This document shows positions 18,171 to 26,835 of a stretch of 64,000 nt of DNA, piece after piece (the stretch's first letter is position 1; each line of letters opens with the position of its first letter). Source of the stretch: Estrella lausannensis (GTDB lineage Bacteria; Chlamydiota; Chlamydiia; Chlamydiales; Criblamydiaceae); assembly GCF_900000175.1 (NCBI RefSeq), contig NZ_CWGJ01000012.1:62001-126000 (forward strand). The letters are read 5' to 3'. Below the pieces are notes generated by a model that was not told the origin of the DNA, made no database searches, and worked only from the letters and a program-made list of their open reading frames with translations. Both the position numbers and the translations under genes were made by a program.

Positions 18171-19541
18171 TTAACGAGCGACCGTATCTTGCTGGGACCG
18201 TGGGTCAGTCTTACGAATGATCGAGCTAACATTTTTTTTGTTAAACCCTTTGTACCCCTCGCGCCGCTGCAAATTTTCCAAGTGGCTGCCCAATGCCCCC
18301 ATCTTTAGGAACCGCTCGCCTTCTTCCGAAGAGATCTTCCCCTCTTTGACGAGGCGTTTGACCCGATAGGGAGAAACCGGCCACATCTCCCCTCTGGTAA
18401 ACGCCTGTTTTAGATAAGGGAAATTTGAGAAGGGATCCATCATGGCAACCCCGGCACCATGCAGATCGTCCTTCAATTTCTCAAAGAGAAACTGCGCTTC
18501 CAAGTGGTGCATACCGGCGGCGAGTATGGAGTCGCCATGCAACGCACACCAAAGACCAATGGTCCCCAGCTCTTCACGCTCCCTCAAACCGCCATGGGCA
18601 AAATCGATATCGAGCTCTTGCTCGTCTAAATCGACATCCAAAAAACAGACCAATTGCGCCCGCTCGTTTTCTACGACCTGCGCTCCCCAGCCGGCATCCT
18701 TCCCGGCGTAGAACCTCTCCCTGAGGTGAAAACCCAGCATTTCGAAGAGACGAACCAGTAGGTGAAAGCGTTGCCTCGATGAGCGGAATGTGTGGTGATC
18801 GTGATTGGCCCATCCCATACCGAGACTATCCTGACGGTTTTTCTGGAGCTGACCGGCCCTGTTTTTTGCTTGCCAAAACTTTCGCTCGCCTTCCAAGACA
18901 ATCCAGGCGGCCATATCTTGCCCTACTTCACGAACGATCTCTTCCGCGAGGCGCAGTGTCAGGCGCATCGCTTCATCTTCATCATCCATTGCGCGTGGTC
19001 TTGTCATCCACTTTTCCAATGCCAGAAGGTATTTTTTAGCTGCCAAGGGCTCCTCCTCAATCGGCTCCATCGAGCCGGTTGACCGGCGTTCAACGACATA
19101 GAGGGAAACTTCATTGTCTGCAGAGGCAAGGCAGCGCCTGTACGGACTAAAAGGCGTTCCTTCGATGTGCCCGCCGACGCCACGGGTCATCAGATACTCG
19201 GCGATACTTTCTGCTTTGACAGCAACTCCGTCAATTGTTTGTGCGTGGTCTTTCAGCACGATTTTGGGAAGCTTAGCACCCGGATGGCCAAATACCCGGT
19301 AAGTCGGGCGGGCTTCCTCCTGCCTGAATCCGACGGCTTCCAGCTCCTTCTCAATCCCTTCTCTGTTGCCAATGGAAACGTGATCTAGAAAGTCGAACAG
19401 GAGGCAGCTTGTTTTATGCTGAAGCGCCGCATCAAGCTCCCTGATGTGATTGTTCTTTTCCATTGCCCCATCGAGAATATCCAAAAGCATTCTCTCGGCT
19501 TCGGGCTGGCAGACAAAATGAGCGGGATCTTGCTTGATCAT
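18171..19541 (-). CDS. Conserved-looking hypothetical protein, 456 residues
   Basis: I do not recognise the family. The frame is long, uninterrupted and codon-regular. The most striking segment is GMGWANHDHHTFRSSR at ~245-260, a His/Asp-rich motif of the kind that binds metal or phosphate, followed by LFEMLGFHLRERFYAG and acidic strands (VDLDEQELDIDFAHGG). Near the N-terminus VFGHPGAKLPKIVLKDHAQTIDG looks like part of an alpha/beta domain. There is no signal peptide or membrane segment, so it should be cytosolic. It stands alone, with repeat-bearing gaps of 580 and 345 bases on either side. Confidence 0.7.
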   Translation of the reverse strand: MIKQDPAHFVCQPEAERMLLDILDGAMEKNNHIRELDAALQHKTSCLLFDFLDHVSIGNREGIEKELEAVGFRQEEARPTYRVFGHPGAKLPKIVLKDHAQTIDGVAVKAESIAEYLMTRGVGGHIEGTPFSPYRRCLASADNEVSLYVVERRSTGSMEPIEEEPLAAKKYLLALEKWMTRPRAMDDEDEAMRLTLRLAEEIVREVGQDMAAWIVLEGERKFWQAKNRAGQLQKNRQDSLGMGWANHDHHTFRSSRQRFHLLVRLFEMLGFHLRERFYAGKDAGWGAQVVENERAQLVCFLDVDLDEQELDIDFAHGGLREREELGTIGLWCALHGDSILAAGMHHLEAQFLFEKLKDDLHGAGVAMMDPFSNFPYLKQAFTRGEMWPVSPYRVKRLVKEGKISSEEGERFLKMGALGSHLENLQRREGYKGFNKKNVSSIIRKTDPRSQQDTVAR

Positions 19542-19717
19542 CGGGAACTCTCCGGGCTTTTAAGCTATCTCTTACTTAACCGTAAATTTGCCCTTTTTCT
19601 CATTTAATTCAAGAGGATAGGATGCTGTATGCCTTAGCGCCCCTCTTAAAACCGGAGACTAAGGCAGGATACGCCCGAAATTGACAGTGCCCGCCCGCTT
19701 GGAGAGAGGGCCTCTCG

Positions 19718-19867
19718 CATACCGAAAACATCTCACGATTTGATTTGAGAAAGAGAAAACCCCCACGATTGAAAGATGATAAATCACTTAACATCAGAGA
19801 TATGCGTAACTTACTCTCTTTCAATCGTGGAAGCAGTAAGAGTGCCCGATGCCAAATTTTGGGAAGC
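19718..19867. repeat. Family A repeat, diverged copy
   Basis: It begins CATACCGAAAACATCTCACGA and carries the inverted arms CCACGATTGAAAG and CTTTCAATCGTGG around an internal block related to TCACCTAATATTAGAAATATG. It ends near TGCCAAATTTTGGG without a clear TATA terminus. The remaining bases of the 19542-19886 gap show no gene. Confidence 0.65.
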
Positions 19868-19886
19868 TTTTGGCGTGCGACGGATG

Positions 19887-21149
19887 CTAAACAGCCGGAA
19901 CGAGCTCTTTCTTAAGTACCTCAAGGTTCTTTTCATCGAGCACCACAAAGGCGACTTCCCGGAGCGATGCGATTAGATGGACAAACTCATCGCTGCCATC
20001 ATGATCGCTGACACCCACCACTAAACCATCGCAGTGCTTCTTTGCCATCTCCGCGATCTTATGGAAAACTTTAGTGGAGAGGCCTTCACGGGCGCTAACG
20101 CTTAAAAAACCGGGAGTCTTATCCGATAGAGCCTCTTTGATGATGAACATATGCTCCTCATCAAAAATCTTACTTAGCGGATCAAGGAGCGAAAGACGCT
20201 TGGCTAATTGTCCGACAGACACTTGCGCGCACCCAAACTGCTCGATGGCGCAGGATGCACCCACGTTGGCCAGAGCGGCTGCCTCGTGGATCTCCAAACC
20301 GCTGGCAAGAGCCATCGCAACAACGGCAAGCACGGTGTCTCCTGCACCTGTCACATCCTTGACCTCCCGTGCGGCCACGGGGTAATCATGGCGCTTCCCA
20401 TCGTTTGTGAAGATGGAGATGCCGTCTTGCGATCTTGTCAGAAGAAGAATCCTGGCTCCTGTAATCTCCAAGATTCTTTCTGCGGCAAGTTCCAGGGGCG
20501 CGCCTAAAGGTAAACCGGCAGCAGCATAAGCCTCCGACAAGTTCGGCTTGATAATATCCACGCCCCTATAGCGGGAAAAATCGCTCCCTTTAGGATCGGC
20601 AATCGATGTCACTCCGCGCTTTTTAGCCTCGTCGATTAAGAGACGCAGCAATGAACCGGTTAAGAACCCCTTGCCATAGTCGGATAGCGCCACCATCTCG
20701 ACGTTCTCAAAAAGTGAATCCAAATTGGCGGCCACCTTCGCCTCAATCCCATTTGACAAAGGGGTAATCTCTTCGTAATCGACCCTTGTGATCTGTTGGC
20801 CGTCAGCGATAATCCTGTTTTTTACAGGGGTCAGGAAGGAGGGTTCTTCAAAAAGGCACTCTGCCTTGACTCCCTGCTCTTTCATTAACTCGATAATACT
20901 GCGTCCTGCTTCATCTGCACCGACACGTCCCAATGCCTTGACACTGGCTTTCAGAGCCAGAAGATTTAAAACCACATTGCCTGCGCCGCCCGGCAACTTT
21001 CTTTGGCCGGTGACGTGCACGACAGGCACGGGAGCTTCCGGGGATATGCGCCTTACCTTCCCGATTGTGTAGGAATCGAGCATAAAATCGCCCGCTACCA
21101 AGATTGTACGGGGAGAAAGACGTGAAAGAGGGCCGATCAGTTTTACCAT
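19887..21149 (-). CDS. hldE: HldE-type heptose-7-phosphate kinase with degenerate C-terminal domain
   Basis: Residues 1-~325 form a ribokinase-fold D-glycero-beta-D-manno-heptose-7-phosphate 1-kinase: VAGDFMLDSYTIGKVRRISPEAPVP at the start (typical HldE N-terminus), GGAGNVV, DPKGSDFSRY, KPNLSEA and the catalytic VTGAGDT (Asp271). Residues ~335-411 occupy the place of the HldE adenylyltransferase but the HxGH nucleotidyl-transfer motif is absent; only a distal stretch (DGLVVGVSDHDGSDE) recalls its second half (RLIVGVNSDE). The kinase step should work; the ADP-heptose-forming step must come from elsewhere or be lost. The start overlaps the hldD stop by 7 bases, giving an hldD-hldE operon for LPS core heptose. 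Confidence 0.82.
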   Translation of the reverse strand: MVKLIGPLSRLSPRTILVAGDFMLDSYTIGKVRRISPEAPVPVVHVTGQRKLPGGAGNVVLNLLALKASVKALGRVGADEAGRSIIELMKEQGVKAECLFEEPSFLTPVKNRIIADGQQITRVDYEEITPLSNGIEAKVAANLDSLFENVEMVALSDYGKGFLTGSLLRLLIDEAKKRGVTSIADPKGSDFSRYRGVDIIKPNLSEAYAAAGLPLGAPLELAAERILEITGARILLLTRSQDGISIFTNDGKRHDYPVAAREVKDVTGAGDTVLAVVAMALASGLEIHEAAALANVGASCAIEQFGCAQVSVGQLAKRLSLLDPLSKIFDEEHMFIIKEALSDKTPGFLSVSAREGLSTKVFHKIAEMAKKHCDGLVVGVSDHDGSDEFVHLIASLREVAFVVLDEKNLEVLKKELVPAV

Positions 21150-22129
21150 GATTTACCTGGCAGGATGTGGTTGTTGATGTAGTCGTTGACTGCAGCCGCA
21201 AGAGGGGTTGGATTGAAGTCGCTGCCCAAAAGGTGCCGCAGTTTTTCGGTCTCAGCACAGGTGTAGTTTTGATATTTGGCGGCTAATTTCTCCGGCATAG
21301 GAACATATTCGATGTGGGGTGTCTTATTCAGGGCGGCGAAGATGGCCTTTGCCAAATCGTTCCATGACGATGCCTCGCCCGAGCCGATATTGAGAATGCC
21401 TGTTTGATTGCTGGTAAGAATCTTATGCACCCACTTGACTGCATCTTTCACATAGAGGAAATCTCGTTTCTGTTCGCCATCGGCAAAATTGTGGGGATCG
21501 TTCGATTTGAATAGTTTGATAACTCCCTCCTGCAAGACCTTAGGAGTCCACTGCAGAACCACGGATGCCATAAACCCTTTGTGCCACTCGTTCGGTCCAA
21601 AAATATTAAAAAACTTAAGTCCGGCGACCTGATCTAAAAGACCGTTTTCAAAGAGCCACTGGTCAAAAAGCTGTTTGGAAAAACCATACATATTAAGCGG
21701 CTTTAACTTATAGAGATCCTCGTCTGAGTCACTGAAGCCCAGCGTTCCGTCCCCATAGGTAGCGGCTGACGACGCATAAACAAAGCGATGCCCATGCTTT
21801 AGAGCAAACTCACAGAGCTTGATAGAGAAACGGGTGTTATTTTCCAGCAGCAAAGAAGCGTTGGTCTCTTGCGTATCCGAGATAGCGCCCAGATGGACAA
21901 ATGCCTCGATTTCACTCTCTCTGCCTTCAATCCAGGAAAAGAGATCTTTCTTATCGATCAGCTCAACGAAACGTTTGCCAGTGAGATTTTTCCACTTTTC
22001 ATCGTGCCCTAGCTCATCTACCAAGACAAGGTTGTAAATCCCCAGATCATTGAAATGTCTGACTAGGCAAGACCCAATGAATCCCGCGGCTCCGGTGATG
22101 ACAATGAACTGATCGTCAAATATTCTCAT
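21143..22129 (-). CDS. hldD: ADP-L-glycero-D-manno-heptose 6-epimerase
   Basis: The 328-residue short-chain dehydrogenase/epimerase-fold enzyme interconverts ADP-D,D-heptose and ADP-L,D-heptose for the LPS inner core. Visible are the N-terminal cofactor motif GAAGFIGSCL, HLGAISDTQET, YASSAATYGDG, the active-site Tyr and Lys in MYGFSKQLFD, FNIFGPNEWHKG (an HldD signature) and KRDFLYVKDA. It is the first gene of a two-gene operon with the kinase. Its presence implies ADP-heptose is made somewhere in this cell, which bears on the odd C-terminus of its neighbour. Chlamydia itself has heptose-less LPS, so this marks an environmental lineage. Confidence 0.95.
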   Translation of the reverse strand: MRIFDDQFIVITGAAGFIGSCLVRHFNDLGIYNLVLVDELGHDEKWKNLTGKRFVELIDKKDLFSWIEGRESEIEAFVHLGAISDTQETNASLLLENNTRFSIKLCEFALKHGHRFVYASSAATYGDGTLGFSDSDEDLYKLKPLNMYGFSKQLFDQWLFENGLLDQVAGLKFFNIFGPNEWHKGFMASVVLQWTPKVLQEGVIKLFKSNDPHNFADGEQKRDFLYVKDAVKWVHKILTSNQTGILNIGSGEASSWNDLAKAIFAALNKTPHIEYVPMPEKLAAKYQNYTCAETEKLRHLLGSDFNPTPLAAAVNDYINNHILPGKSW

Positions 22130-22262
22130 CTGTGCTGACCTCTTTTATCGGTTCTATAATAACAGGTTAGCGGCTCCAATCCCACTAGATTTTTAACCGG
22201 TTTCTAAACGATTGCAATGCCCACCCGCTAACGCAAGACCCTGCGAATCTAACCACCCGCAA

Positions 22263-22324
22263 GAGTCTCACTATCGCTAGCTTTCTCAGAGCCAAAAAAT
22301 CAAATTATGAAGCACTCTCGGTGT
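22263..22324. repeat. Family A repeat end overlapping the ispE 3' end
   Basis: On the minus strand it reads ACACCGAGAGTGCTTCATAA followed by TTTGATTTTTTGGC, a diverged left terminus. Bases 22305-22324 encode the last IspE residues and its TAA stop; one A-to-T change relative to the consensus TCTCAAAATTTGG creates the stop. Confidence 0.7.
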
Positions 22325-23147
22325 GGTACCAAGTTGCGGGTGCTCGAGAGATGAAGCGCGCAGGAAAATGACGGCATCCGGGCGGAAGCAGGGGCTCTTT
22401 TGATCCCATGACCACGAGCGCTGAGCCCGAACCGGTCATGAACACTCGATCGTATCCTTGGCTCAAGAAAAAGGATTTGTAATCTCTGAGCAATGGTGCA
22501 ATTTCAAAGGCCGGCCCTTCCAGGTCGTTGAAGCAGGGGTAGTTTTCGGCTTCAATATCACTTCCTTTTTGCGGATAGCTTCTCTCTCTGCATTTAGCCG
22601 CCTGAAAGAGGTTATAAACTCGCGGCGTTGAAAGCGTAAATGAGGGCATCACGATATGGAGCGGCTCCTCATTAAGAGGGGTCATCTCCTCGATGATCTC
22701 GCCTCTCCCCTTGCAAAGGGCGGTGCCTGTCGAGAGAAAAAAGGGAACGTCAGAACCTACCTCGAGAGCTGCCTGTAAAAGATCTTGCCCACTGAGAGGG
22801 GCTGAAGAAAGAGCATTCACACCAAACAGCACTGTCGCGGCATTACTGCTGCCTCCCCCCAGCCCTGCGCCATGGGGAATCTGTTTTGTTAAATGAATAC
22901 GGAATGAGGTGGAGTCGTGCGAGCGCTTTCTGAAGGCGGCAAGGGCCTTCGCGACGGTATTAGTCTGGTCGGTTGGTACTGAAGGATCAGAACAAGAGAG
23001 CTGGTCTTGCTCCGCTTTTTCTATGGTTATAATGTCTTTGAGGGAAATGGTCTGAAAAAGGGAAACTAGCTCGTGATATCCGTCTGTTCTCTTGCCTAAG
23101 ACTCTCAGGAATAAGTTGACTTTAGCTGGTGATGCTAGCGTTATCAC
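22305..23147 (-). CDS. ispE: 4-diphosphocytidyl-2-C-methyl-D-erythritol kinase
   Basis: IspE phosphorylates CDP-methylerythritol in the MEP isoprenoid pathway. The 280-residue GHMP kinase begins with SPAKVNLFLRVLGKRTDGYHEL, carries the ATP loop PHGAGLGGGSSNAA and the third motif GVF-like MTGSGSALVV. It lies next to rplI, as in Chlamydia. The final residues (about HTESAS) and the stop are encoded by a family A repeat terminus, so the true C-terminus was replaced; the conserved fold ends before this, so function is probably kept. Confidence 0.94.
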   Translation of the reverse strand: MITLASPAKVNLFLRVLGKRTDGYHELVSLFQTISLKDIITIEKAEQDQLSCSDPSVPTDQTNTVAKALAAFRKRSHDSTSFRIHLTKQIPHGAGLGGGSSNAATVLFGVNALSSAPLSGQDLLQAALEVGSDVPFFLSTGTALCKGRGEIIEEMTPLNEEPLHIVMPSFTLSTPRVYNLFQAAKCRERSYPQKGSDIEAENYPCFNDLEGPAFEIAPLLRDYKSFFLSQGYDRVFMTGSGSALVVMGSKEPLLPPGCRHFPARFISRAPATWYHTESAS

Positions 23148-23176
23148 TTAGTTTGCCTTTGCTTTTGTAGTTGACC

Positions 23177-23340
23177 TATACCGAAAGTGTCTCAAAATTT
23201 GGTTTTGGCAAATAGAGAACTCTCGCGATTGGAAGATTGCAAGACCTTCCTAAGGCGCTGTCCATAAACAAATCTTACGATTTCAGTTTGTGGTCAGTCT
23301 CTAAAAGCCAAATGCCGAATTTTGAGACACTTTCTGTATA
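23177..23340. repeat. Family A repeat, full length, with a nested family B core
   Basis: It runs from TATACCGAAAGTGTCTCAAAA at 23177 to TTTTGAGACACTTTCTGTATA at 23340. Between the arms, from about 23258 to 23306, sits TGTCCATAAACAAATCTTACG followed by ATTTCAGTTTGTGG, which is family B sequence in reverse orientation, replacing the usual TCACCTAATATTAG loop. This shows B inserted into, or recombined with, A. Confidence 0.88.
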
Positions 23341-23367
23341 AGCGGGGCTTAATTAAAAGCCCCGCTT
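23340..23367 (-). terminator. Stem-loop terminator after rplI
   Basis: A perfect 11-base inverted repeat AAGCGGGGCTT / AAGCCCCGCTT with a 6-base loop lies 21 bases beyond the rplI stop, at the end of the rplY-pth-rpsF-rpsR-rplI run. The trailing T run on the minus strand is weak because the repeat follows immediately. Confidence 0.6.
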
Positions 23368-23387
23368 TAAGCAAGCCGGCGTTATAG

Positions 23388-23912
23388 TTACTCAGGCTGA
23401 TCTTCAGCGATGAGATGCGCTTTCTTAGCGTCATCAACGGCTTTCATCTCAAAATCCATATTTTCTGCCGAAATCTTAAGAGTGATGCTTGCGGGCACGC
23501 CCTCTTTAAGTCTTAGCTCGATCTTATGAATTCCAAGCGCCTTGACAGGATGCTTAAGCTGCACGTAACGCTTCTCCAGGTGGATGCCGTGTTCGACTTC
23601 CATCTGTTTGCAAATGTCGTGCGCAGTTACTGAACCGTACATGTGTCCTTCATGATCCACTTTAACAATGGAGTGAATCGTAATGGGCTCAAGTTTGGCA
23701 GCCAGAACTTCTGCGTCTTTTTTGTCTTCGATTGCTTGCAGGCGTCTTGCTTCTTGCAGTGCCGCTTGCCTTCTGATTGCATTCTTGTCAGCAATAACAG
23801 CCGCTCCACGTGGGAGGAGGAAGTTTCTTGCGTAACCTTCTCTGACCGAGACTAAGTCTCCGCTGCGGCCGAGATCTTCTATGTCTTCAATTAACAGCAA
23901 TTTTGTCGCCAT
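23388..23912 (-). CDS. rplI: 50S ribosomal protein L9
   Basis: L9 binds 23S rRNA domain V and has two lobes. The N-terminal signature LLIEDIEDLGRSGDLVSVREGYARNFLLP is followed by the long connecting helix (Ala/Gln-rich, ~45-75) and the C-terminal lobe ending near residue 150. At 174 residues it is longer than E. coli L9 (149), with an acidic tail (AEDQPE). It is the last gene of the operon, 12 bases behind rpsR, and is followed by a stem-loop. Confidence 0.95.
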   Translation of the reverse strand: MATKLLLIEDIEDLGRSGDLVSVREGYARNFLLPRGAAVIADKNAIRRQAALQEARRLQAIEDKKDAEVLAAKLEPITIHSIVKVDHEGHMYGSVTAHDICKQMEVEHGIHLEKRYVQLKHPVKALGIHKIELRLKEGVPASITLKISAENMDFEMKAVDDAKKAHLIAEDQPE

Positions 23913-23924
23913 GGTCAGCCTCCT

Positions 23925-24179
23925 TTATACCTCGGCAGCAAATGGCAACAGGGCCATATGCCTAGCTCTTTTAATCGCTTGGGCGAGCTGCCGCTGAAAA
24001 TGCGCGGAGACGCCTGTAATTCTTCTTGGCAGGATTTTGCCGCGTTCGGTAATGAACTTAGTCAACGTATCCGTATCTTTGTAATCGATCTCTTTAATGC
24101 CTGCGGAAGTGAAAGGGCAGCGCTTACGCCTTTTCTGACGCATATCCATCGGCTTCATTCTTGGTTTTGGTTCAAACAT
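23925..24179 (-). CDS. rpsR: 30S ribosomal protein S18
   Basis: The 84-residue basic protein contains [10 protein letters not shown], the [19 protein letters not shown] block and [17 protein letters not shown], all diagnostic of S18, which pairs with S6 on the small-subunit platform. It lies between rpsF (14 bases before) and rplI (12 bases after), the conserved chlamydial order. Confidence 0.96.
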   Translation of the reverse strand: MFEPKPRMKPMDMRQKRRKRCPFTSAGIKEIDYKDTDTLTKFITERGKILPRRITGVSAHFQRQLAQAIKRARHMALLPFAAEV

Positions 24180-24193
24180 GGGTTGCCCTCCTC

Positions 24194-24538
24194 TTAATTT
24201 TCTTCTGCCAGAGGCTTAAATTCGATTTTTTCCAGCACTTTCTCTGTTCTCAGCGTGACGAAACGGATCAAGTCTTCGCTGAGGTGGTACTCTTTCCACA
24301 GCTCAGAGATACTGGCTGGTTTGGAGTTAAAATAGAGCACATAGTAGTGTCCTTCTCTGTGCCCATTGATTTCGTATGCAAGACGCTTTCTTCCCTGATC
24401 GTGTATTTTAACGACCTCTCCACCCCTTTCGGTAATAGCGGATTTGATCTTCTCAAGGGCTTTGCCTCTTGCATCATCGCTCAGCTTAGCGCTGATGATA
24501 TACATACCCTCATAGAGGTTTTGTGTATTTTGACTCAT
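24194..24538 (-). CDS. rpsF: 30S ribosomal protein S6
   Basis: The 114-residue product begins [20 protein letters not shown] and contains GKRRLAYEI-like [15 protein letters not shown] and the C-terminal DLIRFVTLR strand of S6. ATG 24538 is preceded by GAGGAGAACTGTC; a GTG five codons earlier overlaps that ribosome-binding site and is not used. The start lies 29 bases inside the 3' end of pth, so S6 translation is coupled to pth. Confidence 0.95.
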   Translation of the reverse strand: MSQNTQNLYEGMYIISAKLSDDARGKALEKIKSAITERGGEVVKIHDQGRKRLAYEINGHREGHYYVLYFNSKPASISELWKEYHLSEDLIRFVTLRTEKVLEKIEFKPLAEEN

Positions 24539-25172
24539 GACAGTTCTCCTCACCTTCTTTTCGAAGGTCCATTTTCGACTGTTTAACTTTCTGGTTTACG
24601 CGGCTCATCACCTTTTCGATGTCTTCCGACATCAGGCTTTTGAGGGCGGAAACCGCATTCTCAATAACTTGCGGAAGCAAAATCGCTTCCTCTTTAGTAA
24701 ACTTGCCCAGGACGTGGTCTGCCAAGTCCTGCTTGTCCTGTTTGGCTCCAACTCCGATCCTCAGCCTGGCGAAGTCCTGTGTTCCAAGGCACTTCTCTAT
24801 GCTTTTAAGGCCATTGTGACCTCCGGACCGACCCTCTTTCCTTAAGCGTAGCGATCCCAAGGGTAAATCGACATCATCGCAGAGGACTACGATTTCACTC
24901 GGGGCAATTTTATAATAATCTATAAAACTTCTTACCGCCTCGCCGCTTAAGTTCATATAGGTGGTAGGAAATAGCAGCGCTACTTTCGATGAGTTGTAGG
25001 TTCCTTTTGCAATTTGCGCTCTGAAGCGACTTTCCAAAAGAAACCTGATTCCTATCTCATCAGCGAAGGCTTTAACGACTCGTTCTCCGATATTGTGCCT
25101 TGTAAGCACATAATCGGCACCTGGATTTCCCAGGCCTACGCAGACTAAGTCAAAGCTTCGCGTTGTGGGCAC
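24510..25172 (-). CDS. pth: Peptidyl-tRNA hydrolase
   Basis: Pth releases tRNA from peptidyl-tRNAs that drop off ribosomes. The 220-residue protein shows VGLGNPGADYVLTRHNIGE with catalytic His, PTTYMNLSGEAV, VVLCDDVDLPLG and GRSGGHNGLKSI, the full Pth signature. The start is GTG 25172, preceded by TAGGTGA. A Lys/Glu-rich tail of ~25 residues extends past the usual ~190-residue fold and overlaps rpsF. It follows rplY by 10 bases. Confidence 0.95.
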   Translation of the reverse strand: MPTTRSFDLVCVGLGNPGADYVLTRHNIGERVVKAFADEIGIRFLLESRFRAQIAKGTYNSSKVALLFPTTYMNLSGEAVRSFIDYYKIAPSEIVVLCDDVDLPLGSLRLRKEGRSGGHNGLKSIEKCLGTQDFARLRIGVGAKQDKQDLADHVLGKFTKEEAILLPQVIENAVSALKSLMSEDIEKVMSRVNQKVKQSKMDLRKEGEENCHESKYTKPL

Positions 25173-25182
25173 CGCTAGTCAC

Positions 25183-25743
25183 CTACCTCTTAACGATTGC
25201 TACCGCTACTTCGTTCATGTCGGCAAGAGCCCTGATTCCTTCCGGAATCTGTAGGTCGCACAGTTTCTTCGAATCTTTGATCGCCATTTGCGTCACATCC
25301 ACCTGGAAAGCAGCTGGAATATCTTTCGGCAAGCAACGAACTTTCAGTGCGCGGATTACCTGGCGCAAAACACCGCCGAGCTTGATACCCTGACAGTCAA
25401 CAATCCCAGTGCACTCAATGGGCACTTTAACGTTAACATAGACATCCGAGTGAAGCTCTTCGAAGTCAAGGTGCAACACGTTGTATGTCGTAGGATGGTA
25501 CTGGATATCTTTTATAATGGCTTTGCGTTCGCTGCCTTTTTCGTCAACAAGCGTAATGATTGTTGTTGCCAGATGACCTTTCTTCACTTGGCGTAGCCCT
25601 GTCTGGAACTCTTGGGAATCGATCGCGATTACTCCGCCTTCTTTTCCATCCGAATAGAGAACCGCTGGGATTTTGCCTTCGCGTCTTAAGCGTCTGGCTT
25701 CTCTTTTTTGCTCATGCGAGCGCTCTTGAAACTTTAGCTTCAT
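25183..25743 (-). CDS. rplY: 50S ribosomal protein L25, CTC type
   Basis: L25/CTC binds 5S rRNA. From ATG 25743 the product has 186 residues, starting [20 protein letters not shown] and with [11 protein letters not shown], the L25 signature, followed by the CTC C-terminal beta domain ([19 protein letters not shown]). GGAGGAAAC directly precedes this ATG; the upstream in-frame ATG at 25767 lacks such a site. It heads the rplY-pth-rpsF-rpsR-rplI cluster. Confidence 0.95.
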   Translation of the reverse strand: MKLKFQERSHEQKREARRLRREGKIPAVLYSDGKEGGVIAIDSQEFQTGLRQVKKGHLATTIITLVDEKGSERKAIIKDIQYHPTTYNVLHLDFEELHSDVYVNVKVPIECTGIVDCQGIKLGGVLRQVIRALKVRCLPKDIPAAFQVDVTQMAIKDSKKLCDLQIPEGIRALADMNEVAVAIVKR

Positions 25744-25770
25744 GTTTCCTCCAATCAAAAACATCAAGGA

Positions 25771-25800
25771 AGCGCTGCCTACCCAATGCAGTGCAGCGCT
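25771..25800 (-). terminator. Inverted repeat between prs and rplY
   Basis: The arms AGCGCTGC and GCAGCGCT enclose a 14-base loop in the 107-base gap between the prs stop and rplY start, followed on the minus strand by a T-rich stretch. It may terminate prs transcripts or act in the rplY leader. Confidence 0.4.
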
Positions 25801-25850
25801 GATCTCATTGAACTTGTGTTAACAAACTATTAACTCTGGGATACTTAGGA

Positions 25851-26813
25851 TTACAGGTGGTTAAACGCTGTAAGCGAGGAGATAGACTTACTATCCAGGA
25901 TGCACTCGATAGCCTGACTAAGAAGAGGTGCGATTGAGACAGAAATGATTTTTTTCGAAAGCTGTTCCGCATTTCTTAAAGGCACTGTATTGCTTACATA
26001 AAGGGATTCAATCGGGCTTTCAGCTATTTTGCCGATTGCATTCCCAACAAACAGTCCATGCGTTACCGCTGCAAAAATCGATTTCGCCCCCCTCTCTTGG
26101 CATGCTTTCGCAGCTGACACCAATGTGCTTGCTGTAGAGCACATATCATCAGCGAGAAGTACATTTTTTCCTGTGATATCTCCTATGATCGTGACCACTT
26201 CCACATGATGGGCGTCTAATCTGTTTTTGTCCAAAACGGCGAAGTTCACATCAAGTTCTTTGGCAAAATCTCTTGCCAACTTGACGCCTCCGGCATCGGG
26301 GGCAACAACAACGACAGATTCTTTTTCTTTCCTTGAGAACGCTGCAGCCAACTTGGGTCGCGCTTGCAAATTTTCAACAGGAATATCAAAAAAACCTTGA
26401 ACCTGATCTGCGTGGAGATCAAAGGTTATCACCCTTGAAGCACCCGCTTTTTCGATTAGGTTCGCCACCAATTTGGCAGTGATCGGCACTCGGGGTTTGT
26501 CTTTGCGGTCTTGCCTGCAGTAACCCAAATAGGGGGCTATTACATTGATTGACTTAGCAGAGGCTCTTCTCAAGGCATCGATCATCACTAACAACTCCAT
26601 CAAGTAGTTGTTAGGATCCAGGGCGATTGTTTGCACTATAAATACATCTCGGCCCCGCACGCTTTCGTTTATCTGGAGAGATATTTCGCCATCCGGAAAT
26701 GTCGCTATTTCCACACTGGCTAATGTAACTCCCAGCTGAGACGCCACCTCTCCGGCCAATGCCGGATGAGACCGACCTGACAACAAAAGAAACTGACGCT
26801 CTTTTTCACTCAT
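25851..26813 (-). CDS. prs: Ribose-phosphate pyrophosphokinase
   Basis: The enzyme makes PRPP from ribose 5-phosphate and ATP. In 320 residues it shows LLSGRSHPALA, IATFPDGEI (typical ..FxDGE), YLGYCRQDRKDKPRVPITAK, the ATP/metal FDLHADQVQGFF and the PRPP loop LADDMCSTASTL (variant of DDxxxTGGT). It follows the tRNA-Gln gene on the same strand by 22 bases. PRPP synthetase is not found in Chlamydia, which takes up nucleotides, so this marks a broader metabolism. Confidence 0.93.
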   Translation of the reverse strand: MSEKERQFLLLSGRSHPALAGEVASQLGVTLASVEIATFPDGEISLQINESVRGRDVFIVQTIALDPNNYLMELLVMIDALRRASAKSINVIAPYLGYCRQDRKDKPRVPITAKLVANLIEKAGASRVITFDLHADQVQGFFDIPVENLQARPKLAAAFSRKEKESVVVVAPDAGGVKLARDFAKELDVNFAVLDKNRLDAHHVEVVTIIGDITGKNVLLADDMCSTASTLVSAAKACQERGAKSIFAAVTHGLFVGNAIGKIAESPIESLYVSNTVPLRNAEQLSKKIISVSIAPLLSQAIECILDSKSISSLTAFNHL

Positions 26814-26835
26814 GCTATGCTTTTGCCGAGCGTTT

